Assembly (NCBI GenBank): GCA_036508555.1
Contig: DATCHD010000023.1
Span: 1 to 64,000 of the forward strand
Source of the DNA: CAINVV01 sp036508555
Lineage (GTDB): Bacteria; Bacteroidota; Bacteroidia; Bacteroidales; Prolixibacteraceae
Reading direction: 5' to 3'
Length of the DNA stretch: 64,000 nucleotides
The notes under the pieces were generated by a model. That model was not told where the DNA came from and searched no databases. It was given only the letters and a program-made list of their open reading frames with translations. The position numbers and the translations under genes are program-made. Each line of letters opens with the position of its first letter. Position 1 is the first letter of the stretch. Shown one piece after another: positions 9,370 to 17,511 of the stretch.

Positions 9370-10535
9370 TGAATCCATTAAAATTAGTCACAAAGGAACT
9401 TCTGTACCGGAGGATCAGTTCCATCATAATCCTTTTCACCGTTGTCGTGGCCAGTACCGTAACTGTTGCGATCTATACCTTAAGCAAAGCCAGTGAAAAC
9501 GAGACCAGAAAGATCATGCGCGAACAGGGTCTTAATCTTTACATCTTTCCTAAAGGCACCAATCTCATCGATTTCTATTCAATAAATAATACCGGAACCT
9601 TCCCCGATAATTATGTAGATGTTCTGGCAGAATCAAAAACCTTTGATGCAGTCAGACATCTTACAGGCATTTTACAGATTAAATATCCCGATTGGAAAGA
9701 CTCAAACGGATCAACACATCAGATTGTTTTATTCGGGTACAAAGATGAAGCTCAACAAAAATATCTCCCTGCTCAGGAATTAATGGGATTTGATGTTAAA
9801 AAAGGTACAGTTCAGATAGGGTCATTGGTAGCAAAAAACATCAAACCTGATGCTCCTTTTATAATAGATGGAACAGACGGCAAACAATACAGTTTCAAGG
9901 TGGGCAAGAGGTTGGAGGAGGGCAGGGGAATGATGGATCAGGGAGTTTCGTTTAACCTGGAAGAACTTCAGCAGGTTCTTGGTATGCAAGGGAAAATTAA
10001 TAAAATTGAAGCATTAGGCTGTGTCTGCAAGGATGGCAGGATCAGGAATGCAAGAAAGCAGGTCCAGGCAATATTTTCTGACCTGGAAGTGACAGAAATA
10101 AGTAGTATAGCTGATGCCCGCGAAAATCAGCGTGTGATGATGAATAAGTATGGCGCCTTTATAATTCCTTTTATCATTATATCATGTCTTCTGATCACAG
10201 GACTCTTATTCTATCAGAATGTTAATGTAAGAAGTCGTGAAATTGGTCTCTTAAAAGCGATGGGCAACAGTTCATACACTATTCTCTTCATGATTCTGTT
10301 TAAAGCATTTATCCTTGGATTGGCAGGAGGAATTATTGGCTTCTTCCTTGGCAGTTGGGTGGCCGAATATTTTGGAAAAGAAATTTTCATGTTTACCGCA
10401 TTGAGTATTAAGCCGGTATGGTCGATCTTTTATTATACCATTGTCATTTTTCCGGTTTTATGGATGTTAAGCAGCTGGATACCAGCCTTGCTTGCAACCA
10501 GAATTGATACTGCAAAGATATTGAGTCAGGAGTAG
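9369..10535 (+). CDS. FtsX/LolC-type ABC transporter permease with periplasmic CxC
   Basis: The protein has 388 residues with the layout of type VII (MacB/LolC/FtsX) permeases: one N-terminal helix (about 17-37), a long periplasmic domain of about 220 residues, and three C-terminal helices (about 263-285, 303-330, 350-372). The conserved SREIGLLKAMGNSS coupling segment follows the second helix. The periplasmic domain has a KIEALGCVCKDG stretch with C218 and C220 just before the membrane. Such permeases usually do not import; they extract lipoproteins, drive efflux or transmit force to periplasmic partners. It sits in the propeller-lipoprotein-permease-ATPase operon. The substrate is unknown. 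Confidence 0.85.
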   Translation: MNPLKLVTKELLYRRISSIIILFTVVVASTVTVAIYTLSKASENETRKIMREQGLNLYIFPKGTNLIDFYSINNTGTFPDNYVDVLAESKTFDAVRHLTGILQIKYPDWKDSNGSTHQIVLFGYKDEAQQKYLPAQELMGFDVKKGTVQIGSLVAKNIKPDAPFIIDGTDGKQYSFKVGKRLEEGRGMMDQGVSFNLEELQQVLGMQGKINKIEALGCVCKDGRIRNARKQVQAIFSDLEVTEISSIADARENQRVMMNKYGAFIIPFIIISCLLITGLLFYQNVNVRSREIGLLKAMGNSSYTILFMILFKAFILGLAGGIIGFFLGSWVAEYFGKEIFMFTALSIKPVWSIFYYTIVIFPVLWMLSSWIPALLATRIDTAKILSQE

Positions 10536-10536
10536 G

Positions 10537-10600
10537 AAGGCTGAAAAGACGGCAAGACGGAAGGACGGAAAAGAAGGAGGGAAAGGTGCAGAAGTTTAAA
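10537..10600 (+). repeat. Purine-rich imperfect tandem spacer
   Basis: The 80-base gap between permease and ATPase genes contains repeated units close to AAGACGGCA / AAGACGGA / AGGACGGA, then AAGAAGGAGGG. It is nearly free of pyrimidines apart from C in ACGG. It may be slippage-derived or affect translation of the ATPase gene. No promoter or terminator shape is visible in it. Confidence 0.4.
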
Positions 10601-10617
10601 TTTAGAAGATAAAAGTG

Positions 10618-11262
10618 ATGATTGAAATTAAAAATATTACCAAAATATATAAAAAGGGGACAGCCGAATTTACTGCACTTGAAAATGTAAGCTTTAACAT
10701 TGAAAAAGGTGATTATGTAGCTGTTACAGGTGCGAGTGGAGCCGGAAAGTCCACATTGTTGAATACGATTGGAGGTTTGATACATCCTGATTCAGGAGAG
10801 ATTTTATACAATGGCAGTGATATCTATAAACAGGCAAGCAGGCATACAGATGAATACAGAAAGAAGCATATAGGATTCATGTTTCAACAATTCCATCTGA
10901 TGCCTTATCTGACTGTTCTTGATAATATCAAACTTGCCTGTTACGAAAAACACCAGCTTGATTCTGTTGATCATTATCTCGAAAAATGTTCCCTGACAGG
11001 ATTGAAAAATAAATATCCTTCCGAGTTAAGTGTTGGAGAGAAACAAAGAACTGCCTTTATCAGGGCAATCATATCTAACCCCGACATTTTACTGGCAGAC
11101 GAACCGACCGGGAATCTGGATCCCGGCAACAGCAGCATTCTTTTGTCGCTTGTGGAAGACTTTCATCAAAATGGAGGGACTGTCGTTCTGGTCTCTCACG
11201 ATCCGTTAACCGCAAAATATGCAAACAGGAAAATTGTTCTTGAAAGGGGTAAAATTGGTTAA
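10618..11262 (+). CDS. LolD/MacB-type ABC transporter ATPase
   Basis: The protein has 214 residues. Walker A is TGASGAGKSTLLN near residue 40. The Q-loop region is IGFMFQQFHLMPYLTVLDNI. The signature motif is LSVGEKQR instead of the usual LSGGQQQR. Walker B is ILLADEPTGNLD and the switch His lies in VLVSHD. These features place it with the LolD/MacB/FtsE ATPases that power type VII permeases, so it should drive the permease encoded just upstream. A GTG at 10615 is an alternative start one codon earlier. Its stop codon overlaps the stop of convergent pheS, leaving no space for a terminator. Confidence 0.9.
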   Translation: MIEIKNITKIYKKGTAEFTALENVSFNIEKGDYVAVTGASGAGKSTLLNTIGGLIHPDSGEILYNGSDIYKQASRHTDEYRKKHIGFMFQQFHLMPYLTVLDNIKLACYEKHQLDSVDHYLEKCSLTGLKNKYPSELSVGEKQRTAFIRAIISNPDILLADEPTGNLDPGNSSILLSLVEDFHQNGGTVVLVSHDPLTAKYANRKIVLERGKIG

Positions 11263-12278
11263 TTCGCAGCCTCAAACTGGTTCAAGAACCTTACATCATT
11301 CTCAAAATAGAGCCTTAAGTCGTTGATTCCGAACTTCAGCATAGCAATCCTTTCTATCCCCATTCCGAATGCAAAACCAGTATATTTTTTACTATCGATG
11401 CCGGAGGCTTCCAAAACATTCGGGTCAACCATGCCACATCCAAGGATTTCGAGCCATCCGGTGTATTTGCAGACGTTACAGCCCTTGCCGCCGCAAATCG
11501 AGCAGGAGACATCCAATTCTGCCGAAGGCTCGGTAAATGGAAAATATGAGGGCCTCATCCGGATTTCCGTTTTTTCACCAAACAGTTCTTTGGCAAAATA
11601 AAGCAGCGTTTGCTTCAGGTCTGCAAACGACACGTTTTCATCGATGTACAGTCCCTCGATCTGGTGGAACATGCAGTGAGCCCGGTAAGAGATTGCCTCA
11701 TTGCGGAATACCCTTCCCGGAGTAACTGTTCGTATGGGCGGTTTCATGGTTTCCATATCATGAACCTGCACCGAGGAGGTATGTGTTCTCAGCAGAATAT
11801 CAGGATTCCGCTGAATGAAGAAGGTATCCTGCATGTCGCGCGCCGGATGCTCTTCCGGAAAATTCAGCGCCGAAAAAACGTGCCAGTCATCTTCGATTTC
11901 GGGACCCTCAGATACAACAAAGCCAAGACGTTTGAAGATGTCGAGCATCTCATTTTTAACGATGGAGATAGGATGACGGGTGCCTGCCTTCATGGGATCG
12001 CCCGGAAGGGAACTGTCAAGCTTCTTAACCTCAACAGTATTTTCATCAAGTGTATCTTTCAATACCTTGATTTTGTCCATGGCAAAATTTTTCAGGGTAT
12101 TCATCGCGTGTCCGATATCTTTTTTCTGATCCGGAGAGACGCTTCTAAAATCTTCCATCAGCTTTGAAATCTCTCCCTTTTTACTTAGGTATTTGATTCT
12201 CAGCTCTTCCAGCTCTTCGGCCGACTTGACTGCTATCTCTTCAATCTCCTTTTGGATCTCCTTTATTCTGTTTAACAT
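11259..12278 (-). CDS. pheS: Phenylalanine--tRNA ligase alpha subunit
   Basis: PheS charges tRNA-Phe with phenylalanine as part of the (alpha-beta)2 cytoplasmic enzyme. The sequence shows an N-terminal coiled coil (MLNRIKEIQKEIEEIAVKSA), the class II synthetase motif 2 region (VFRNEAISYRAHCMFHQIEG) and motif 3 (FAFGMGIERIAMLKFG). A cysteine cluster, CSICGGKGCNVC, sits before the GWLEILGCGMVDP segment. The length of 339 residues is normal. I chose the ATG at 12278, where homology begins; an ATG at 12311 would add eleven non-conserved residues. It lies 33 bases downstream of the M3 peptidase gene. The beta subunit gene is not in this window. Confidence 0.95.
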   Translation of the reverse strand: MLNRIKEIQKEIEEIAVKSAEELEELRIKYLSKKGEISKLMEDFRSVSPDQKKDIGHAMNTLKNFAMDKIKVLKDTLDENTVEVKKLDSSLPGDPMKAGTRHPISIVKNEMLDIFKRLGFVVSEGPEIEDDWHVFSALNFPEEHPARDMQDTFFIQRNPDILLRTHTSSVQVHDMETMKPPIRTVTPGRVFRNEAISYRAHCMFHQIEGLYIDENVSFADLKQTLLYFAKELFGEKTEIRMRPSYFPFTEPSAELDVSCSICGGKGCNVCKYTGWLEILGCGMVDPNVLEASGIDSKKYTGFAFGMGIERIAMLKFGINDLRLYFENDVRFLNQFEAAN

Positions 12279-12311
12279 CTTGGTTCTTTTTGTAAGGGGC
12301 AAAAATAACAA

Positions 12312-14426
12312 TTACTTCTTAATAACCAGTCCGGAACGCTCGAGTAAAGGTTCGACAGAAGGTTCCTGTCCGCGGAAAGCCTTGTAAAGTACCATCGGAT
12401 GCGCGGTACCCCCCTTCTCGAGAATATTCTTGCGAAAAGAAGCAGCAGTAGCCTTGTCGAAGATTCCGTTTTTCTTGAATACCGAGAAAGCGTCCGCATC
12501 GAGTACCTCGGCCCATTTATATCCGTAATATCCTGCCGCGTATCCTCCGGCAAAAATATGCGAGAAGGAAGTGCTCAGACAAGAACCCTCGAGTGGAGGG
12601 AATTGGTCGGTAGAGGACATTGCCTTTTGCTCGAAATCCACCACACTGCCAGTCACAGGTTCGGTGATGGAATGCCAGGCCATGTCATTCATCCCAAAAC
12701 TCAGCTGACGCTCACTCTGCGTCCCGGATTGGAAATTTTTTGCCCGTATCAGCTTCTGAACTAATTCGGGCGGTATTTTCTCTCCCGTCAGATAATGCTT
12801 GGCAAAAAGATCCAAAAAATCCTTTTCGATGGCCCAGTTCTCCATGATTTGTGAAGGTAACTCAACAAAATCGCGGTAGACTGCCGTTCCTGACATACCC
12901 TCGTAGACGGTATTGGCAAACATTCCATGCAATCCATGTCCAAATTCGTGCAGAAATGTAGTCAATTCATAAAATGTTAACAGGGAGGGTTTGGTATCCG
13001 TTGGCTTGGTAAAATTCGTAACGATGGAGACCACTGGCCTAATGTTGTGACCATCCAGGTTACTCTGAGAACGGTATTCCGTCATCCATGCTCCACCTCT
13101 TTTCCCATCGCGCGGGAAAAAATCGAGGTAGAGAACTGAAAGGAAAGAACCATCTTTGTCGAATACCTCGAAAGCCTTCACATCCGGATGATAAACCTGG
13201 ATGGATTTGTTTTCTTTAAAAGTAATGCCATACAACCTGTTAGCCAGTTCGAAGACTCCTGTGATGACATTCTCAAGCTTGAAATAGGGTTTCACTGCCT
13301 GTTCGTCGAAACCGTAGCGATCGTTTTTGAGCTTTTCGGACCAATAACTCCAGTCCCATCGTTGAAGTTGATCCTTGAAACCGTGGACTTTGGCATATTC
13401 CTGGACATCTGCCAGATCTTTCAATGCGGCAGGTCTGGAGGCTTCGTGCAGCTGCTGCAGAAAAGCATTCACTTTTGCGGGGCTTTCGGCCATCCGCTCT
13501 TCAAGAACATAAGCAGCATGGTTTGGGAATCCCAGAAGTTTCGCGCGCTCCATTCTCAGACTAACAATCTTGCGGATTACCTCTTCGTTGTTGTTTTTAT
13601 TCTGGTGAAAAGCGCGCGAATTGTAAGCCCTGTATATCTCTTCCCGCAACTTCCTGTTTTCTGCAAATTTCATAAAGGCTATATAGCCCGGGCCCTGAAG
13701 ATTGAACAACCAACCCTCTTTCTTTTTGGATTTTGCTAATTGAGCAGCCGTCTCAATTTCGTTTTCCGGCAGTCCGGCCAAATCCTTCTTGTCTGTAATA
13801 ACTAATTGATATGCATTGGTTTCCGCCAGAACATTCTCACCAAACTGAAGAGAAAGATTGGATAATTCAGTGTTGATCTGCGCGAACCGTTCCTTGGCAG
13901 TTCCCTCGAGGTTGGCACCGCTTCTGACAAATCCTTTGTAAGAATCATCCAGCAGTTTACTGTCTTCTGCATTAAGATTTTGCTTCGCTTTCTGATTGTA
14001 AACAGCCTTGACTCGTTGAAAAAGTTTCTCGTTTAATGAGACATAGTTCTGATATTCAGACAATTTAGGCGATACGTCTCTGGCGATCGACTGGATAGTC
14101 GGGTCGGTCTCGGCAGAATTCAGGTTGAAAAGAATGGTCGTCGCCCTGCTCAATTTTTTACCCGTTTCTTCCAGTGCCCTGATGGTATTCCTGAAAGTTG
14201 GCGCTTCAGGGTTATTGATCAGTGCATCAACCTCTGTTTTGGAATCAACCAGCAGTTGGTCGATGGCCGGCACAAAATGCTCATGCTTGATCTCATTAAA
14301 TGGAGGTGTCTGTTGCACCGTATTCCAATCCGCTAATAATGGATTTTTTGCTATCTTTTCGCTTGTCATATTGATTGTTGTTATTCCGCTCAGGATCACT
14401 GCCCCAAAAAACATTAATTTCTTCAT
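12312..14426 (-). CDS. dcp: M3 family oligopeptidase (peptidyl-dipeptidase Dcp type)
   Basis: This zinc metallopeptidase of 704 residues degrades short peptides. The active site is FLHEFGHGLHGMF, with zinc ligands H493 and H497 and catalytic E494; a downstream Glu in the ELPSQIMENWAIE segment is the expected third ligand. The N-terminus (MKKLMFFGAVILSGITTINM) looks like a signal peptide, so the enzyme is probably periplasmic, in contrast to the cytoplasmic Dcp of enterobacteria. The C-terminal DADAFSVFKKNGIFD and ILEKGGTAHPM blocks are typical of the family. pheS follows closely on the same strand and could be co-transcribed. Confidence 0.92.
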   Translation of the reverse strand: MKKLMFFGAVILSGITTINMTSEKIAKNPLLADWNTVQQTPPFNEIKHEHFVPAIDQLLVDSKTEVDALINNPEAPTFRNTIRALEETGKKLSRATTILFNLNSAETDPTIQSIARDVSPKLSEYQNYVSLNEKLFQRVKAVYNQKAKQNLNAEDSKLLDDSYKGFVRSGANLEGTAKERFAQINTELSNLSLQFGENVLAETNAYQLVITDKKDLAGLPENEIETAAQLAKSKKKEGWLFNLQGPGYIAFMKFAENRKLREEIYRAYNSRAFHQNKNNNEEVIRKIVSLRMERAKLLGFPNHAAYVLEERMAESPAKVNAFLQQLHEASRPAALKDLADVQEYAKVHGFKDQLQRWDWSYWSEKLKNDRYGFDEQAVKPYFKLENVITGVFELANRLYGITFKENKSIQVYHPDVKAFEVFDKDGSFLSVLYLDFFPRDGKRGGAWMTEYRSQSNLDGHNIRPVVSIVTNFTKPTDTKPSLLTFYELTTFLHEFGHGLHGMFANTVYEGMSGTAVYRDFVELPSQIMENWAIEKDFLDLFAKHYLTGEKIPPELVQKLIRAKNFQSGTQSERQLSFGMNDMAWHSITEPVTGSVVDFEQKAMSSTDQFPPLEGSCLSTSFSHIFAGGYAAGYYGYKWAEVLDADAFSVFKKNGIFDKATAASFRKNILEKGGTAHPMVLYKAFRGQEPSVEPLLERSGLVIKK

Positions 14427-14495
14427 ATTAATATCCTATTTGATTCTCATTTCTCATTTCCCCAGTTCTCATTTTTTTCATTTCCTTCACTAGCT

Positions 14496-14551
14496 CCAGC
14501 GGATTTGCAATCCGCTGGTAGTCTATTTCCAACGGATTGCAAATCCGTTGG
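14496..14551. repeat. Two adjacent GCGGATTTGCAATCCGC-type palindromes
   Basis: Two 23-base palindromes (14496-14518 and 14529-14551) lie between the M3 peptidase and the flavin reductase. Their cores are AGCGGATTTGCAATCCGCT and AACGGATTGCAAATCCGTT; the second has its three-base centre inverted. They are preceded by CTAGCTC and followed by a run rich in TTTCACTTTTCA. The same unit recurs at 28547 and 62460, and variants lie inside dsbD. This is the behaviour of REP-like elements. No RAYT transposase gene was seen in the window. Confidence 0.85.
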
Positions 14552-14568
14552 AGCGAATCTTTCACCTC

Positions 14569-15165
14569 TCACTTTTCACTTTTCAGTCTCTTCCTGGTCT
14601 TCTCCTTCATCACACTCCATCCAAATTTTCCAATTTTCTTTCCCATCTCATAGTAATTACCATGAGAATACGCCATCAGACCGGCACTCTCCAGGCTCAT
14701 GGCACCAGTTTGAGGATCAATGAACCTGTCGTCGGCCACCATATTAACCACATTGGCTATAAACATATCGTGTGAGCCCAGCTCCTTTATCTCTACCACT
14801 TTGCATTCGATGCTGATGGGCGATTCTGCAATGATAGGGCATTTTACGATCGTACCCGGAAGCGGTGTCAGACCGGATTCTTTGAACTTATCATGATCGC
14901 GGCCCGATTTTACACCACACCAGTCGGTGACTTCGGCCATGGCTTTGGTGGTAAGGTTGATGACAAATTCGCCATTCCGTTTGATGATCTCGTGAGAGTG
15001 ACGTCCGGGCCGAACCGAAATATAACACATTGGAGGATCCGAGCAAATGGTCCCCATCCAAGAGACTGTTATCAGGTTGTACTCTTCGGGTGAGGAGCCG
15101 CAGCTAATTAATGCTGCTGGCAGCGGGTAGATCATGTTTCCGGGTTTCCAGTTAATTTTTGCCAT
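14569..15165 (-). CDS. Flavin reductase family protein (FMN-binding split barrel)
   Basis: The protein has 198 residues. The segments GNMIYPLPAALISCG, NLITVSWMGTICSDPPMCYISVRPGRHSHEII and GEFVINLT are typical of the DIM6/NTAB flavin reductase-like family, which binds FMN in a split barrel and uses NAD(P)H. I chose the ATG at 15165 (MAKINWKPG), where homology begins; the frame extends further upstream only through low-complexity repeat sequence. The last residues (KEKTRKRLKSEK) run into the repeat-rich spacer. The physiological partner is unknown; the gene stands alone between two repeat clusters. Confidence 0.88.
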   Translation of the reverse strand: MAKINWKPGNMIYPLPAALISCGSSPEEYNLITVSWMGTICSDPPMCYISVRPGRHSHEIIKRNGEFVINLTTKAMAEVTDWCGVKSGRDHDKFKESGLTPLPGTIVKCPIIAESPISIECKVVEIKELGSHDMFIANVVNMVADDRFIDPQTGAMSLESAGLMAYSHGNYYEMGKKIGKFGWSVMKEKTRKRLKSEK

Positions 15166-15217
15166 AAGGAGAAGTGAAAAATGAAAAATGAAAAATGTTC
15201 CGTCCCTGAGCGCCACC

Positions 15218-15277
15218 CGGTCCCTGAAGCCTGTCGAAGGGCCCTGTTCGTTCCGGTCCCTGAGCCTGTCGAAGGGC
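15218..15277. repeat. Direct half-copies of the GGTCCCTGAGCCTGTCGAAGG repeat
   Basis: Two direct copies of GGTCCCTGA(A)GCCTGTCGAAGG lie at about 15219-15241 and 15255-15275, with a third shorter fragment (CGTCCCTGAGCG) at 15201. Each is one arm of the palindrome that is complete at 28490-28537. The cluster fills the gap between the PfkB kinase and flavin reductase genes. Confidence 0.75.
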
Positions 15278-15321
15278 GATGTAAACCTTAGAAAAAATTT
15301 TAATCATTCAAACTGTATATT

Positions 15322-16302
15322 TCATAGTAAGTTTTCCTGCTCTCTTATTTCGACCCACTCCTGCTCATCGAGTTTGGCACCGGGCCCCCTAATTACCCTT
15401 GAAGCAAGCAAGGCACCTAGTTTCCCGCATTTCTCCAGATCGTAACCTTTGGCTATCCCGACCAGGAAACCGGCAGCGAAGAAATCCCCGGCACCGGTGG
15501 TATCCACGACAACATCCCCTGCGGCAGGAATATGTGTCAAGACGCTCCCCTGTTGGATATATGCGCCCTCCTTCCCAATTTTGACCACAGCAATATCGCA
15601 ACGGCTGGCCAGGTTATGGACGGCATCCAGAGGTTGCATTCCGGTAAATGACTTTGCCTCCTCTTCGTTGGCGAAGACGATATCGACATAATTGTCGACT
15701 AGTTCATTTAATATTTCCCGGTTGGCTTCAACAACATTGTAACTGGCCAAATCCAGTGCGATGGTGAGTCCGGCATTTTTTGCCGCAGATGCGGCAGCCA
15801 TGATTAAGGCATAGTTGAAGACGAGGTATCCCTCGATGAAGAAAATATCGAAACCCTGTAATCTTTCAGGCGTGACATCATCAGGTTGTAGTTCTGAGGC
15901 TGCGCCAAGGTAAGTGGCAAATGTCCGTTCGCCATCCGGTTCAACGAGTCCCACTGCACGGCCGGTGGGAAGTTCGGAATAGATTAGAAGCGGTTGTATG
16001 CCCTGGTTTTTTTGCTCTTCGGCAAAAAGATCACCAAGATAGTCATGGCCAATTGATCCCAGGAATCCGCAAGGAACACCCAGATTGGCAATCCCATTGA
16101 TGGCATTGGCGACAGATCCACCGGTCACCAGGAAATGCTTTTCTTCGGCGATCTCCACCTGAACTCTGTCGGACATTTCCCTGTCGACGTGGGTCATGCT
16201 TCCTTTCGGAAGATTCAACGACCTGATAATCTGATCATCCTTCAGCATAGTGATAATATCGACCAGTGCATTTCCAATGCCCAATATTTTCGAATACCCC
16301 AT
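15322..16302 (-). CDS. PfkB family carbohydrate/nucleoside kinase (adenosine kinase-like)
   Basis: The protein has 326 residues. The N-terminal MGYSKILGIGNALVDIIT, the GGSVANAINGIANLG substrate-binding stretch and the C-terminal DTTGAGDFFAAGFLVGIA motif (anion hole and catalytic Asp) define the ribokinase/PfkB superfamily. The early GNALVDI and overall pattern are closest to the adenosine-kinase branch. Enzymes of this family phosphorylate a sugar or nucleoside hydroxyl using ATP; the actual substrate cannot be told from sequence. It is divergent from tRNA-Asn and has its own candidate -7 box. Confidence 0.9.
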   Translation of the reverse strand: MGYSKILGIGNALVDIITMLKDDQIIRSLNLPKGSMTHVDREMSDRVQVEIAEEKHFLVTGGSVANAINGIANLGVPCGFLGSIGHDYLGDLFAEEQKNQGIQPLLIYSELPTGRAVGLVEPDGERTFATYLGAASELQPDDVTPERLQGFDIFFIEGYLVFNYALIMAAASAAKNAGLTIALDLASYNVVEANREILNELVDNYVDIVFANEEEAKSFTGMQPLDAVHNLASRCDIAVVKIGKEGAYIQQGSVLTHIPAAGDVVVDTTGAGDFFAAGFLVGIAKGYDLEKCGKLGALLASRVIRGPGAKLDEQEWVEIREQENLL

Positions 16303-16330
16303 ATTGATTATTTATTTCAATGAATTTGTG

Positions 16331-16338
16331 CAAATATA
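16331..16338 (-). promoter_or_regulatory. -7 box for the PfkB kinase gene
   Basis: The minus strand reads TATATTTG, a perfect match to TAnnTTTG, 29 bases before the ATG at 16302. No good -33 TTTG is seen at the expected distance, so this rests on the -7 box alone. Confidence 0.4.
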
Positions 16339-16361
16339 TTTCCATTTTATGAAAAAGGTGC

Positions 16362-16369
16362 TATTTTTG
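16362..16369 (+). promoter_or_regulatory. -7 box for tRNA-Asn
   Basis: TATTTTTG matches TAnnTTTG and lies 33 bases before the first base of the tRNA. A -33 element is not obvious. It is the only candidate between the divergent PfkB gene and the tRNA. Confidence 0.45.
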
Positions 16370-16402
16370 CAACGCTTTAGAAAATTAACTAAAGTAATAA
16401 AC

Positions 16403-16476
16403 TCCTTAGTAGCTCAGTTGGTTAGAGCGGCGGACTGTTAATCCGTAGGTCGTAGGTTCAAGTCCTACCTGAGGAG
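16403..16476 (+). tRNA. tRNA-Asn (anticodon GTT)
   Basis: A complete cloverleaf can be folded. The acceptor stem TCCTTAG (16403-16409) pairs with CTGAGGA (16469-16475), with G as discriminator. The D stem is GCTC/GAGC, and the anticodon stem GCGGA/TCCGT holds loop CTGTTAA with anticodon GTT at 16437-16439. The T stem GTAGG/CCTAC holds loop TTCAAGT. CCA is not encoded. A terminator follows five bases later. Confidence 0.97.
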
Positions 16477-16480
16477 CTTA

Positions 16481-16515
16481 AGAGGCTGAAATCATACAAT
16501 TTCAGCCTCTTTTTA
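16481..16515 (+). terminator. Rho-independent terminator of tRNA-Asn
   Basis: A perfect 12-base stem, AGAGGCTGAAAT (16481-16492) with ATTTCAGCCTCT (16499-16510), encloses a six-base loop and is followed by TTTTATT. Confidence 0.92.
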
Positions 16516-16528
16516 TTACGATCCTATT

Positions 16529-16560
16529 CGAAAACAGGCGGTATTGGTCAAAACACGGAT
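16529..16560. repeat. Left copy of a 32-34 base direct repeat
   Basis: CGAAAAC, then CGGTATTGGTCAAAACACGG. The same sequence with small differences is at 18001-18034 in the same orientation. The two copies enclose the two small envelope genes at 16567-17819, and the left copy lies 52 bases beyond tRNA-Asn. Confidence 0.7.
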
Positions 16561-16566
16561 TCCATT

Positions 16567-17511
16567 TTAATGTCCCTCTTGGTCCATTAAAAGCTTTTTC
16601 ACCACTTCGTCATAATAGGGTTTTTCTTTCAGACTTGAATGAGAACCAGGGAAATAGAGAATATCCACTTCTATAAAATTGGGAAAATCGAAATCACGCA
16701 TCACTACTGCACAACGCATATCATTGGAAAGGCGCGTATTGTCAATCATCGGAAACTGAAAATAATCTATCGTGAATTCCTGAGTCACCATGTTAACAAA
16801 CTTATTGTTGAGAGAGGTCTCAATATCCAGTCTCACATTAACCCTTTTTTCATCTACATTATATCCTGATGCTTTTAGAAATACAACTCTTTTATACACA
16901 TTATTTGTATTTCCAACTTTGACTGTATCATAAACCACCTTTGAATCTTTCCAATCCATGGCAAAATCCTGAGAAAGTCCTGGTTTATACTTGACCGAAT
17001 CGCCCGGGAAAGTAATAAACATAGTCTCCCTTGTGGCAGCTCCTTCGAGGCTCGAAATTTGCTTTGAAATAACATCCCCTGCCATTTTATACAATCGATT
17101 CCGGTATGCTTCTTTTAGCTGGATATTTTTTTCGGCGGCGATTTGTCTGTCCAGGTAAACAAAAAGTGGCATAAGGTTGAGCGACTCATGAAAATTATAG
17201 GCCAGCAGTTCGAGCTGCAGGATATTTTCATCCAATGAGTGGGAATCTTTGAGAATGGTGCCAAGAATCGAGTTGAACATATCTTTCCTAAGGGCGCTTT
17301 CAGATTGTTCCCGACTGCTCATCAACTCAGTGTAAAGCCTGATTTTCGAATCATTGTTCTGTCTGCTATTCAGATACGCAGAACCAAAATAGCTGACCAA
17401 TGCAATTGTCAGGGCGGTGATCAGGCCACCAATTGGATGCAAGATAATTTCTATCTTGTCCCACGTGTCCCGCTTTTCCTTTTTGGGTACTAAAGGCTCT
17501 TCAGTATCCAT
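16567..17511 (-). CDS. Membrane-anchored protein of unknown function
   Basis: The protein has 314 residues. A charged cytoplasmic N-terminus (MDTEEPLVPKKEKRDTWDK) precedes one transmembrane helix (PIGGLITALTIALVSYFGSA, residues about 27-46). A long predicted helical segment follows, with heptad-like spacing (SKIRLYTELMSSREQSESAL), and then a mixed domain of about 170 residues that looks beta-rich. The topology resembles uncharacterised single-pass signalling or sensory proteins, but no family is recognised. Its start overlaps the end of the upstream small secreted protein gene by 22 bases, so the two are probably translated together. Confidence 0.65.
   Translation of the reverse strand: MDTEEPLVPKKEKRDTWDKIEIILHPIGGLITALTIALVSYFGSAYLNSRQNNDSKIRLYTELMSSREQSESALRKDMFNSILGTILKDSHSLDENILQLELLAYNFHESLNLMPLFVYLDRQIAAEKNIQLKEAYRNRLYKMAGDVISKQISSLEGAATRETMFITFPGDSVKYKPGLSQDFAMDWKDSKVVYDTVKVGNTNNVYKRVVFLKASGYNVDEKRVNVRLDIETSLNNKFVNMVTQEFTIDYFQFPMIDNTRLSNDMRCAVVMRDFDFPNFIEVDILYFPGSHSSLKEKPYYDEVVKKLLMDQEGH

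Noticed and set aside
11610..12167. Frame of 185 codons opposite pheS
   Set aside because: It is a shadow of a conserved synthetase gene with no domain or start context of its own.
14496..14551. Tandem palindromes considered as a CRISPR array
   Set aside because: Only two unequal copies, a spacer of about ten bases and no cas genes; copies elsewhere are solitary.
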